The position numbers and the translations under genes were made by a program. This document shows positions 18,196 through 26,911 of a stretch of 49,521 nucleotides of DNA, piece after piece (position 1 is the stretch's first letter; every line of letters begins with the position of its first letter). The notes under the pieces are model-generated. The model was not told the origin of the DNA. It did no database searches and saw nothing but the letters and a program-made list of their open reading frames with translations. Source of the stretch: Candidatus Aenigmatarchaeota archaeon (GTDB lineage: Archaea; Aenigmatarchaeota; Aenigmatarchaeia; PWEA01); assembly GCA_003553905.1 (NCBI GenBank), contig PWEA01000003.1, positions 1 through 49,521 on the forward strand, read 5' to 3'.

Positions 18196-18531
18196 TTACT
18201 CTCTGCTGGTTGATTCAAGCATTGAAACTATATTCCATATTTGGGTTCTCGTATACATCGGTATATTAGCATCGTTGGCCACTTCATCCAGCTTAGAAGT
18301 ACATGAATTTATTCTAACGGAAAGTTCTTCTTTGTTGTTCTTTATGATCTCTATACATTCCTTACACTCCTTCTGTATGTTTCTAGGGACGGATCTGTCC
18401 TCTGAAACCTGCTTCAACATTTCAACTATAGGTTCTAATCTTTCTTGCATGGTATTCACCAATTTATACTTGTACATAAGAGGACCGTCGACTATCAATT
18501 TATAAAAATTTAAGTATAAAAAACTTTTCAT
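18196..18531 (-). CDS. UPF0147 family protein
   Basis: EMLKQVSEDRSVPRNIQKEC... VANDANIPMYTRTQIWNIVSMLES. True start probably internal (MQERLEP). Confidence 0.8.
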   Translation of the reverse strand: MKSFLYLNFYKLIVDGPLMYKYKLVNTMQERLEPIVEMLKQVSEDRSVPRNIQKECKECIEIIKNNKEELSVRINSCTSKLDEVANDANIPMYTRTQIWNIVSMLESTSRE

Positions 18532-19488
18532 CTAAAGTTTCCTTGATTCGGTCTCAAACACTTCCTCAAGTATATCTATCATTTTCTTCACAATGCTGTC
18601 ATAATCTGTATTGGTACCGTTACCGGAGGCTGCTGCATCATGACCGCCAGCAGAACCATCCAATACGTCCTCAATCTGTGAAAATAGATCGTTTCCCAAG
18701 TGTATATGCTCTGTAAGCTCTCTTCTACATCTACCACTAACCCTCATCTCATCATCTCTTATAGAGAAAACGATGGCAATGTCCGAGCCCATTCTTAAGA
18801 AGGATCGAGCCGACGCTGCTTCAAAGGAACCAACACTCGAAAAAGAAACTATATTGCCACCTATATCATAGTTTTGCATCCTAGAGGCTGCCTTCAGTCT
18901 TGCTATTCTCTCTGATCGATCTATGGGCGTACTCAAAATAGAAAGTATTTTTGAATAACTACTTTCCGTTTTGGAAAGAAGCTCTGATATATACTGAAAC
19001 TGTTCGCCATCGGCAAGCCTTAGATGTGAAGTATCCGCAACAATACCACAGATCAAAGCATCTGATGCCTCTTTGTTAAACTCCCATCTGTCCTTCAAAA
19101 GTTTATATACGAGCTCAGATGTTGACTTCGCATCTTCGTCTATATATCTTAAACCAATCAATGAATGCAGATCTCCGGGTGAATGGTGGTCTATTAGCAT
19201 AGTTTTACCACTGAAATCGTCCAGTTTCAAAGGCTTTATCTGATCAGAAGAAGGACAATCGACTATAACCAAGGTATCAAAATCAGAAATATCGGGTGCT
19301 TTATCGAAGGTATAACCATCGGCAAGGTCACGTGCACCCTTCGATACCGTATCCGGCACGGCTAAATGCGCATCACCGTCGAAAAACTCATAAAGAGCTA
19401 TAGCTGATCCAACCGCATCGATATCTGCGTTATGGTGCGTCAGAATTACGGTACTATCGGATTCATCCAGGGCTTCATAAAATTCCAT
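18532..19488 (-). CDS. DHH-family phosphoesterase (RecJ/NrnA-like)
   Basis: THHNADIDAVGSA, VDCPSSDQI, LIDHHSP, GGHDAAASG. Confidence 0.9.
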   Translation of the reverse strand: MEFYEALDESDSTVILTHHNADIDAVGSAIALYEFFDGDAHLAVPDTVSKGARDLADGYTFDKAPDISDFDTLVIVDCPSSDQIKPLKLDDFSGKTMLIDHHSPGDLHSLIGLRYIDEDAKSTSELVYKLLKDRWEFNKEASDALICGIVADTSHLRLADGEQFQYISELLSKTESSYSKILSILSTPIDRSERIARLKAASRMQNYDIGGNIVSFSSVGSFEAASARSFLRMGSDIAIVFSIRDDEMRVSGRCRRELTEHIHLGNDLFSQIEDVLDGSAGGHDAAASGNGTNTDYDSIVKKMIDILEEVFETESRKL

Positions 19489-19532
19489 ATAATCTCCTCG
19501 ACAAACAGAAAAATAGTAAGAAGGGGGATGTT

Positions 19533-19916
19533 TTAACCTGCTTCTTCGGTGCTTCCACCAGACATAAGGTTCCTCAGCTTTTCCTGGTTCTCTTTGGCTT
19601 TGTCTTCTACGTCCTTTTCCTTCTTTTCAATGGACTTCAGCTTTACCTCTAGAGTCTCTTGTTTCTCTTCAAGATCTTCAAGAAGGTCATCTCTGTTGGA
19701 CTTAATCACAGTGGGACCAACTACTCTAAAAACTTCCTCGTCCTCTCCTGTTTCCTTGAGTGCCTCTACTGCCTTATCTATCTGAGACTTGTGTGCTCTG
19801 AGCTCCATCCTCTGTTGCTCCATCTGCTGAAGTTGTTGCTGGCTCTGCTGAAGTTCTCCTAACATCTGCTGAGCTTCTGGTGGTAGATTTTGTGGATTTT
19901 GTGGCATATATTTCAC
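19533..19916 (-). CDS. pfdB: Prefoldin beta subunit
   Basis: Coiled-coil with central hairpin DEEVFRVVGPTVIKSNRDDLLEDLEEKQETLEVKLKSIEKKEKDVE. Confidence 0.92.
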   Translation of the reverse strand: MKYMPQNPQNLPPEAQQMLGELQQSQQQLQQMEQQRMELRAHKSQIDKAVEALKETGEDEEVFRVVGPTVIKSNRDDLLEDLEEKQETLEVKLKSIEKKEKDVEDKAKENQEKLRNLMSGGSTEEAG

Positions 19917-20131
19917 CTCCTCATTGTTTTCTCCGAAACCTTTACGAGTCTAAGTATAGTATTTACGCCCGCTCTTAGGCTTGAAACACTGTTTGTCTCG
20001 ACTTCCACCTCAAGACAGGCTTTATCTGCATCCATAGATACTTCGAATAAACTTGAGCTATCTTGGTCTACTTCGATAGCTCTCTTAATTAAATCCGGTG
20101 AGACCACATCAAGTTCAAGTTTTGCCCTCAT
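19913..20131 (-). CDS. pcc1: KEOPS complex subunit Pcc1
   Basis: Size and pattern (AKLELDVVSPDLIKRAIEVDQD... VSSLRAGVNTILRLVKVSEKT); superoperon position. Confidence 0.82.
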   Translation of the reverse strand: MRAKLELDVVSPDLIKRAIEVDQDSSSLFEVSMDADKACLEVEVETNSVSSLRAGVNTILRLVKVSEKTMRR

Positions 20132-20132
20132 T

Positions 20133-20270
20133 CTACCTAGCTTTTATCTCCTTTACACCGGCAGCTCTCTTCTTCTTTAGAATTCTGTACCCACAGAAGG
20201 GACATCTGATTCTCCTTCTGAGATCATCCTTCTCTATATCTTCCTCACACTTCAAACATCTGTAGGTCAT
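20133..20270 (-). CDS. rpoP: DNA-directed RNA polymerase subunit P (Rpb12-like), not in the ORF track
   Basis: Manual translation MTYRCLKCEEDIEKDDLRRRIRCPFCGYRILKKKRAAGVKEIKAR*. CxxC...CxxCGYRIL is a classic RpoP pattern. Confidence 0.92.
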   Translation of the reverse strand: MTYRCLKCEEDIEKDDLRRRIRCPFCGYRILKKKRAAGVKEIKAR

Positions 20271-20539
20271 TATTTCTCACCTGATTTCTCAAGAACCTTT
20301 TCAACCATACCCTTTCCCTTTGTCTTGGGTCTCCACGTCCCACCAGCAATCTTGTTGCCGCATTTGATACACTTCCATATACCCTTGGCCTCTCGTTTTA
20401 GCGAATTTAAACCGCACTTTGGACATTTATGCCTTCCTTTCTGGTCCTTCTCTATATCTGAAACCTTGTTCCTTATACGCTTCCCGTACCTTGCTCCATA
20501 TCTCTTTGCACTGTTCCCTTCTTTCATACTATCACTCAA
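20270..20539 (-). CDS. rpl37ae: 50S ribosomal protein L37Ae (eL43)
   Basis: YGARYGKRIRNKVSDIE.. KCPKCGLNSLKREAKGIWKCIKCGNKIAGGTW. Confidence 0.95.
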   Translation of the reverse strand: MSDSMKEGNSAKRYGARYGKRIRNKVSDIEKDQKGRHKCPKCGLNSLKREAKGIWKCIKCGNKIAGGTWRPKTKGKGMVEKVLEKSGEK

Positions 20540-21305
20540 TTATTTTTCTAAGCTCTGTTGTTTTTTCCTTGGCCAGTTCAAATATCTTCAAAAGTTCATC
20601 CTTTTTGAACCCGCCGTTTCCTCTCTTCTGAAGTGAGCAAAGCTCTTCTTCAGTCCAGGTCACGGTTACCATACCATCAACGATTTCTTCCTCGACCAGG
20701 TCAGGATCGATTATGTACTTATCGTCTATCTTTCCAACCGTACATGCAATTGGAACCTTCCTGATTTTAAACTCTTGTTCCTGATCTCTAAGAACTTTTT
20801 CATCTTCATAACCAGGCATATATGCCTCTTTAAGAGCCTTTATAGCTCCAAGTGCCGAGGCATCCATAAGGTTTCCATCATGGTCAAGTACGTGTATATC
20901 AACCATGATCTTCCATACCTTCTCGCCTTCTTCGATACAAAGATCTTCTAGTGGGAGTGCCTCACATTCACGGAGACCCCTGTCTATAACTCTGGATAAC
21001 TCCGTAGCGTCCTTTCCAGGGGGACCAGATTCAAAGTTAGGCGAGGCCATAGGTCCAAGTTCAGCATTAACCATAAGTATGCCTTCGTCTGGTGTATCTG
21101 GGAATGGATGTCCAACTCCGAACTTCACACCCACAATTACCTTGCTATCGCCAAGGGTAACTTTGGCACTGCCTTCGGCTTTCTTCGCAACACCCGTTTC
21201 TATCTTTATGTCTCTGAACTCCTTTAGACCTCTTCCGTCTAATCTTTTACCGCTTTTTATCTTGTCCAATGCAGCCTGTTCTTCTATTTCAGTTATATCC
21301 ATCAT
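20532..21305 (-). CDS. rrp42: Exosome complex subunit Rrp42
   Basis: KRLDGRGLKEFRDIKIETGVAKKAEGSAKVTLGDSKVIVGVK; pairs with rrp41. Confidence 0.93.
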   Translation of the reverse strand: MMDITEIEEQAALDKIKSGKRLDGRGLKEFRDIKIETGVAKKAEGSAKVTLGDSKVIVGVKFGVGHPFPDTPDEGILMVNAELGPMASPNFESGPPGKDATELSRVIDRGLRECEALPLEDLCIEEGEKVWKIMVDIHVLDHDGNLMDASALGAIKALKEAYMPGYEDEKVLRDQEQEFKIRKVPIACTVGKIDDKYIIDPDLVEEEIVDGMVTVTWTEEELCSLQKRGNGGFKKDELLKIFELAKEKTTELRKIIE

Positions 21306-22027
21306 TTTGAATCCTCAAATGTTTTCATTAAAGCTTCTCTTTGTTTTTCAGCAACCTTTTTGCAACCCTTCACAGCAAGACCAAGCATCTCATCCATCTC
21401 ATCTATGTCTGTCATTCCGTCCATCTGTAAAAGAGTTATATCTCCCGTTTCTGCGTTCATTGCTATTGGAAGATCTACCTGACCATCTTTGTCTTCTTCT
21501 CCCTTCAGATCGAGAACCGGTGTATCTTCAATCTTTCCTGCAGCACATGCAGATATTAGGCCCTTCATAGGCACGCCTGCATCTGCAAGAGCAATTGAAG
21601 CTGCGTTCAATGCAACACATCTTGTTCCTGCATCGGCAGAAATAACTTCCATGTATACATCTATAGTAGCAGTTGGGAACTCCTCCAAAAACACTATAGA
21701 AGAAAGTGCTCCTTCAGAAACCTTTCCTATTTCCTTACCTCTTCTCGAAGGACCTGGCCTTTTTCTATCTTCAACCGAAAAGGGTGTAAGATTGTATCTA
21801 CACTGAAGGATACCTCTTTTTGGTTTTTGTCTATGTTTAGGATGTAGTTCTCTGGGTCCGAAGACTGCAGCAACTGCTTCTGTATTTCCCATTCTAAAGT
21901 ATCCGGAACCATCTGCTCTCTTAAAGATACCTACTTCTGCTTCCATATCCCTAAGATCTTCAATACCTCTTCCATCTATTCTTTTTCCATTTTTCAGTAG
22001 TTCTTTATTTTCACTCATATTTCTCAC
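21302..22027 (-). CDS. rrp41: Exosome complex exonuclease Rrp41
   Basis: KRIDGRGIEDLRDMEAEVGIFKRADGSGYFRMGNTEAVAAVFGPRELHPKH; CRYNLTPFSVEDRKRPGPSRR. Confidence 0.95.
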   Translation of the reverse strand: MRNMSENKELLKNGKRIDGRGIEDLRDMEAEVGIFKRADGSGYFRMGNTEAVAAVFGPRELHPKHRQKPKRGILQCRYNLTPFSVEDRKRPGPSRRGKEIGKVSEGALSSIVFLEEFPTATIDVYMEVISADAGTRCVALNAASIALADAGVPMKGLISACAAGKIEDTPVLDLKGEEDKDGQVDLPIAMNAETGDITLLQMDGMTDIDEMDEMLGLAVKGCKKVAEKQREALMKTFEDSK

Positions 22028-22707
22028 CTTTTGTTTAGTATTTTTTCGACTTTTTCTTTCAAGCCCCTTCCATGACCTCTTTCATCAACGGTTTTTACAG
22101 CCTCTAAGGCAAGGTCTTCTTTTCCACCACCTATCCATACAATTCCATTTTGACCTATGATTATTCTCGAGTCCGTTTTGTTCTTAATCATCTCGACCAT
22201 AGATCCACCTTTACCTATCAACCTGGGTACTCTGCTTGGGCTTATTCTAACAATTCTACCACCGGTAAGCTTCTTGCAGATTCTGTCCTGCATCGAAAGC
22301 TTTACATCCTTCTCACTCGTAACCTTTATCACTTCCGTGTATATGATATCACCTATATCGTATACGTCGGATAGCTCCGTTTCATCAAGATCTATGAACT
22401 CTTCTGATCCCTCAGCAAGTGAAAGGTAACCATCATACGGTGAATCCAGTTCTATCCACCAGTGGCTGGGACCTATACCCGAAACCTTTCCTATTACTTT
22501 GTCTCCTTCCTTTGGTATGTAACCTCCAGAAAGCGGTATAACTCTTACCTTTGATTTTTCAATTCTTGCAACACCAAGAACCTTTGACTTTACCTTTCCA
22601 TTTTCTTTGTAAGTGCCTCTATCAGAGAGATAATCACCCTCTACAATAACGTCTCCGGGAAGCACGTTTGATTTGTCTTCAACTAATTTTTTTCCCATTA
22701 CTTTCAC
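22024..22707 (-). CDS. rrp4: Exosome RNA-binding cap protein Rrp4
   Basis: S1 domain plus KH (RVPRLIGKGGSMVEMIKNKTDSRIIIGQNGIVWI). Confidence 0.95.
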   Translation of the reverse strand: MKVMGKKLVEDKSNVLPGDVIVEGDYLSDRGTYKENGKVKSKVLGVARIEKSKVRVIPLSGGYIPKEGDKVIGKVSGIGPSHWWIELDSPYDGYLSLAEGSEEFIDLDETELSDVYDIGDIIYTEVIKVTSEKDVKLSMQDRICKKLTGGRIVRISPSRVPRLIGKGGSMVEMIKNKTDSRIIIGQNGIVWIGGGKEDLALEAVKTVDERGHGRGLKEKVEKILNKR

Positions 22708-22711
22708 CTCA

Positions 22712-23410
22712 TTATTTATCCATTATTTTTGTCTCAACTTTACCCTTTGTTACTGAATTCGCCTTTTTATAAAACTTGTCCTGAAGTCCAGCGGGCATCT
22801 TAATAACTGCCCTCCATGACCCATCATTCCCCCAGTCCTCCTTTTCCAACTTCCCTATGTCTCTTAACTTACCGGATGCCTGTCCTGCATAGTCTGCAGG
22901 TACGCGAACAGCTATCCTAACCTCCTCCACGGAAATTGGAAGGATAGCCTTTATCTCATCCAGTATGTCGGAAACCTGTACTTCCACATCTTTCATCTCA
23001 TCTATGTGGATACCGGCCTCATCTATTGCATTTCTTATACGCTTCGGGGGATGTGGTTTACCTGTTTGTGGATTCACAGCTCGTCTCGCTATCGTTGAAA
23101 CGACCTTTTTCTTCGTTTCCTCCCGCATTTTTCTTCTCTGTTCGGTCGTTAACTGAACTTCACCATCCCTTATTATCTTGTATACTATTTCCTTTATGTC
23201 GTTTGTACCGAACACCTTATTTAGCTCGTCGTCACCTACTCTCTTACCTTTATCTGCATCCTCAAATACTTCGTCTGCCGCGATAAGCTCGCCAATTTCT
23301 ATGTCTTTTCCGTCTTTCACTTCTAGTGCCTTATCGGGATCGACAAGCACTTCAAAGTGATTGCCATGTGAATCAAGACGAGCTATGACGGCATCGTCTA
23401 TTGATATCAT
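22712..23410 (-). CDS. sdo1: SBDS/Sdo1 ribosome maturation protein
   Basis: ARLDSHGNHFEVLVDPDKALEVKDGK; FGTNDIKEIVYKIIRDGEVQLTTEQRR. Confidence 0.94.
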   Translation of the reverse strand: MISIDDAVIARLDSHGNHFEVLVDPDKALEVKDGKDIEIGELIAADEVFEDADKGKRVGDDELNKVFGTNDIKEIVYKIIRDGEVQLTTEQRRKMREETKKKVVSTIARRAVNPQTGKPHPPKRIRNAIDEAGIHIDEMKDVEVQVSDILDEIKAILPISVEEVRIAVRVPADYAGQASGKLRDIGKLEKEDWGNDGSWRAVIKMPAGLQDKFYKKANSVTKGKVETKIMDK

Positions 23411-23414
23411 CAGA

Positions 23415-24122
23415 TCACAGGAGCTCTTCGCACTCCCCTTCGTCTAGGTAACGGAAGCCTTCTTCCTCGGTTACTATCGCCATCTTAACAGTTTTTTTGG
23501 TTATCTCTGTGTCGCCTTCGCTAAGTACCTTTATCGCAAGATCCTTTGCTTCTTCTTCTGTCATTCCTTCCTTCCACTCTTCTTTAAGAAGCTCTTCGCC
23601 TCCCTTTCTTCCTTTTCCTATTACCTGGGCATTCCATCCATAGATATCACCACCCACATCGGTTTCAAACAGCATGGATTCTCCTTTGTAGACTCCTCCT
23701 ATAAGGAACGAAACACCCATGGGCCTGAGACCGCCATACTGGGTATGTTGCTGCTTAAAGTCACCTATATCCTCTGCCAGTGATCTGACATCGATCTTTT
23801 CTTGGTATGATATCCTATATACCTGCGCCTGTTGTCTTGCCTGATTAACAAGAACTCTCGTATCTCCAACAAGGCCTGCTGAAACTACTCCTATATGTTC
23901 GTCCAACTGATGTACCTTTCTGCTACCTCTGTCATCAGAAAGCTTGTCGCATGGTCTGAGCCCTGCAAGAACAACACCACCATCAAACTTTATCCCTGCA
24001 CAAGTAGCAGCTCTCTTTATAGCTTCCCTTGCATACTCTACCTGGAAAAGGCGTCCATCGGGTGAAAAAGTAACGATAGCTCTATCGTAACCCATCTTTC
24101 CTTGTTTCGGCATCATTCCCAT
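23415..24122 (-). CDS. psmA: 20S proteasome alpha subunit
   Basis: GYDRAIVTFSPDGRLFQVEYAREAIKR; RPMGVSFLIGG. Confidence 0.96.
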   Translation of the reverse strand: MGMMPKQGKMGYDRAIVTFSPDGRLFQVEYAREAIKRAATCAGIKFDGGVVLAGLRPCDKLSDDRGSRKVHQLDEHIGVVSAGLVGDTRVLVNQARQQAQVYRISYQEKIDVRSLAEDIGDFKQQHTQYGGLRPMGVSFLIGGVYKGESMLFETDVGGDIYGWNAQVIGKGRKGGEELLKEEWKEGMTEEEAKDLAIKVLSEGDTEITKKTVKMAIVTEEEGFRYLDEGECEELL

Positions 24123-24279
24123 ATTTGTTCACCAATCATCCATTTTATTATTGAAATGGCAAGAAATGCCACATCTCTCTTTTTTCCAAATACTTATTAC
24201 ACCCAACCTTTAAAAGCTTTTATCCGTATCTCGGTTCCTTGGGTTTCGAAGAACTTAAGCAAACAGATATTTAACTTTT

Positions 24280-24570
24280 TTGATGCACGTAGATATTATG
24301 TCCAATGATAACACCGATATCTTAAAAAGAATAGAGACATTTACAAGCGACTCGGACAGGTATAAATCAAAGCTGATAGATAAAGAAAAATTAGAAGTTT
24401 TTGATGGAGAAAACAAAATAGCCGAAGTGGTTGTATCCAAAGAACAAGGAGTGGACGCCGGTCTATACAAACAAGAGGGCTTCGAAGAGGAATACAAGAA
24501 CTTCGAGAAAAGTCTTGGAAAGTTCTACAGGGAAAATCTTGATGTGGAGCTTGTGATTAGCAAGGAATAA
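24280..24570 (+). CDS. Hypothetical protein (96 aa)
   Basis: ORF between divergent psmA and convergent nth; no recognised family. Confidence 0.5.
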   Translation: MMHVDIMSNDNTDILKRIETFTSDSDRYKSKLIDKEKLEVFDGENKIAEVVVSKEQGVDAGLYKQEGFEEEYKNFEKSLGKFYRENLDVELVISKE

Positions 24571-24571
24571 A

Positions 24572-25246
24572 TTAATTTCTTTCTTTGTAAAAATCACATT
24601 TTTTCTTCAAAATACATTCGGAACAAAGTGGTTTTCTGGCTTTACAGATCCTCCTACCATGTCTTATAAGATTGATGTGGAACTCCTGCTTCCTTGGCCC
24701 GGGTACAATACCTTCTAAAAGTTTATGGGCTCTTTCCCTCGTACTATATTCGGGAATAAGTCCAAGTCTTTTTGAGACACGGAAGACGTGTGTGTCTACA
24801 GGAAAGGTTTCCCTTCCGAAGGTAAAGTTCAGCACAACGGCTGCGCTCTTCGGTCCTATACCAGGGAGACGACGAAGCCACTTCTTCGCCTCTTCTGTAC
24901 CCATTTCTTCTAGAAAGCTCAGATCAAGCCCGCCGCGCCTTTCTTCTATCTCCTTGAGACATTCCTGTATCCTTTTGGCTTTGATGTTGTGAAGACCGGC
25001 GACGGATATAGCATCCGCTACCTCTCTTACGTCGGCCTTCATTATATCCTCGGGGGTATCAAACCTTTCGGTGAGCCTTTGATAGGCCCTGTCCCTATTG
25101 GTATCGTTTGTGTTCTGTGAGAGTATAACCTGTATCAACGAATCAAGAGGTTCTTCTCTCCCGTCTACAACGGGGACACCGTAATCTTCCTTTAGGAGAT
25201 CTATGACCTCTTGAAGCTTGGACATAATTTCACTGTCGAGATCCAT
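24572..25246 (-). CDS. nth: Endonuclease III (HhH-GPD, 4Fe-4S)
   Basis: VILSQNTNDTNRDRAYQRL, LPGIGPKSAAVVLNFTFGRETFPVDTHVFRVSKRLG, CKARKPLCSECILKKKC. Confidence 0.94.
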   Translation of the reverse strand: MDLDSEIMSKLQEVIDLLKEDYGVPVVDGREEPLDSLIQVILSQNTNDTNRDRAYQRLTERFDTPEDIMKADVREVADAISVAGLHNIKAKRIQECLKEIEERRGGLDLSFLEEMGTEEAKKWLRRLPGIGPKSAAVVLNFTFGRETFPVDTHVFRVSKRLGLIPEYSTRERAHKLLEGIVPGPRKQEFHINLIRHGRRICKARKPLCSECILKKKCDFYKERN

Positions 25247-25320
25247 AAATTTAAGCTTAAAATATCAGTTACAAAAAGTAAACTTTTTAATCTAGCACCC
25301 AAAGAAACTATAGTCAGAAG

Positions 25321-25471
25321 GCGGGGGTACCCAAGCGGCCGAAACCTCAAGGTTTCGTACCTTGCCATTTGCCTCTCTTCGAGAGTAGGCTGATAAGGTG
25401 GCTAAAGGGGCAGCGTTGAGGGCGCTGTGCACGTAGGTGCTTCGTGAGTTCGAATCTCACCCCCCGCACCA
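25321..25471 (+). tRNA. tRNA-Leu(GAG) with D-loop intron (about 25339-25401), CCA encoded
   Basis: Acceptor GCGGGGG/CCCCCGC; D-arm CCCAAGCGG...CTAAAGGGG interrupted; anticodon arm CAGCG-TTGAGGG-CGCTG; variable arm GCAC-GTAG-GTGC; T-arm GTGAG-TTCGAAT-CTCAC; ACCA. Confidence 0.9.
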
Positions 25472-25510
25472 TATTACTAAAACAGGAGACCGACCGGAAG
25501 AACTATTTCA

Positions 25511-26878
25511 TCAAAATTTGATATAAAGCCTATCGTCCTTTTTCTTCACAGTACCTATGATTTTACCCTTACCATCGATCCCTTCCTTCCTGGAAACTCC
25601 GAGCATATCATTGGTTTCATCGATAACTCTATAGTAATGATTCCCTTTACGCTCCCTTTTAAGTGGTTTTACCTTGACATCAAACATCACTTCTTTTTCC
25701 AAAAAGCGATCAGGATATTTAATTATATCATCGACTGTTGGGCTTTCTTCCATATCATTCTTCTTTTTCGCACGAAGTAAAACCAGGACAAAAATCAATA
25801 ACGCCAAGGGTATGGTAATCTTAAAAATCATTTCCAAATGACCGTCCGAAGAATAAAGATCGTCTTCTATAAACCCATCATCTGAATCTAAAATTAGACT
25901 GAAGCTTTCTGAGTATATAGAATCTTCTGTATTCAAAAAAAGTTCAATCTCATCGTCGAACTCTGACCTGTCCCGGGAAGATATATCAAGAAAAAACAAG
26001 GCCGTATCGCCGGGGCCTATTCTTCCTATGGTGTCCGGATCCGATCGATAAAAACTCTGATCAATAGCAGGCATAACTAAATAAATATCGTTCATGTTGC
26101 CTTCGCCTTCGTTCCTGACTTTAACATCCAAGGTTTCACTACCTCCGACCGGAATCTCCACCGTTTCGGGAAGTTTTATAATGGGCCTTGAGGGTGTATT
26201 TTCCAGTTCAATACCCGTCGAAACCTCGGACAAGACTTCACCAGCAAAAGAGGCTGAAAGCCTGACATCTTTGTTTCCTTCGGCATCACAAGCATCCAAC
26301 ACAAAAAAACCGTCCAGGGTCTCCGTAGAAGACGCTCTAACTTCGTCCTCAAAGGTATGAGAAAAGCCGTCACAAAAGATTTGAGCCTCCAACAGTACGC
26401 CGATATCATCTGTGCCTAGGTTTTTGAGGGAATATCTAAAAGGAATCCTTCCGTTCGGTTCTACTTTGTGGGAGACCGGCTCCATTTCTAAATCAAGAGG
26501 GCCGATCCCACCAGAAACGTCAAAAACGTTTCTGTGACTATCTACTATATCACCATCTTGGTCAGTGAACTCCAAAAATAACACATAACTACCGGCACTG
26601 TCTATCTGATGCCTGAAATAGAAAGTGCTGGTTTCTTCATGGAGATGAAAGGTTTCTTCTGCTTCGAGGATTCCCCTATGAAACAAAGAGACCTCGAAGG
26701 CATATGCATCATCTAAAGTCTCCAAACCATCCCCTTCCAGGGCTACTTCGACAGCACCACCGACTCTGTCTGGTTCATAAATTTCCGCTTCCGTCAAACC
26801 GGCTGCAGACACGCCAGAAGAAATGTAAAGTTGACACAAAACAAGAACAACGACAACAAGTAGGTTCTTTAAATCCAT
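25511..26878 (-). CDS. Secreted/membrane CARDB/NEW3-like protein with one C-terminal TM and a cytoplasmic OB-fold-like domain
   Basis: Signal peptide MDLKNLLVVVVLVLCQLYISSGVSA; extracellular Ig-like regions; TM IPLALLIFVLVLLRAKKK; C-tail EKEVMFDVKVKPLKRERKGNHYYRVIDETNDMLG..GKGKIIGTVKKKDDRLYIKF. Confidence 0.65.
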   Translation of the reverse strand: MDLKNLLVVVVLVLCQLYISSGVSAAGLTEAEIYEPDRVGGAVEVALEGDGLETLDDAYAFEVSLFHRGILEAEETFHLHEETSTFYFRHQIDSAGSYVLFLEFTDQDGDIVDSHRNVFDVSGGIGPLDLEMEPVSHKVEPNGRIPFRYSLKNLGTDDIGVLLEAQIFCDGFSHTFEDEVRASSTETLDGFFVLDACDAEGNKDVRLSASFAGEVLSEVSTGIELENTPSRPIIKLPETVEIPVGGSETLDVKVRNEGEGNMNDIYLVMPAIDQSFYRSDPDTIGRIGPGDTALFFLDISSRDRSEFDDEIELFLNTEDSIYSESFSLILDSDDGFIEDDLYSSDGHLEMIFKITIPLALLIFVLVLLRAKKKNDMEESPTVDDIIKYPDRFLEKEVMFDVKVKPLKRERKGNHYYRVIDETNDMLGVSRKEGIDGKGKIIGTVKKKDDRLYIKF

Positions 26879-26911
26879 ATCTATTAAATTGTATTTGGTG
26901 TAATATATTTC

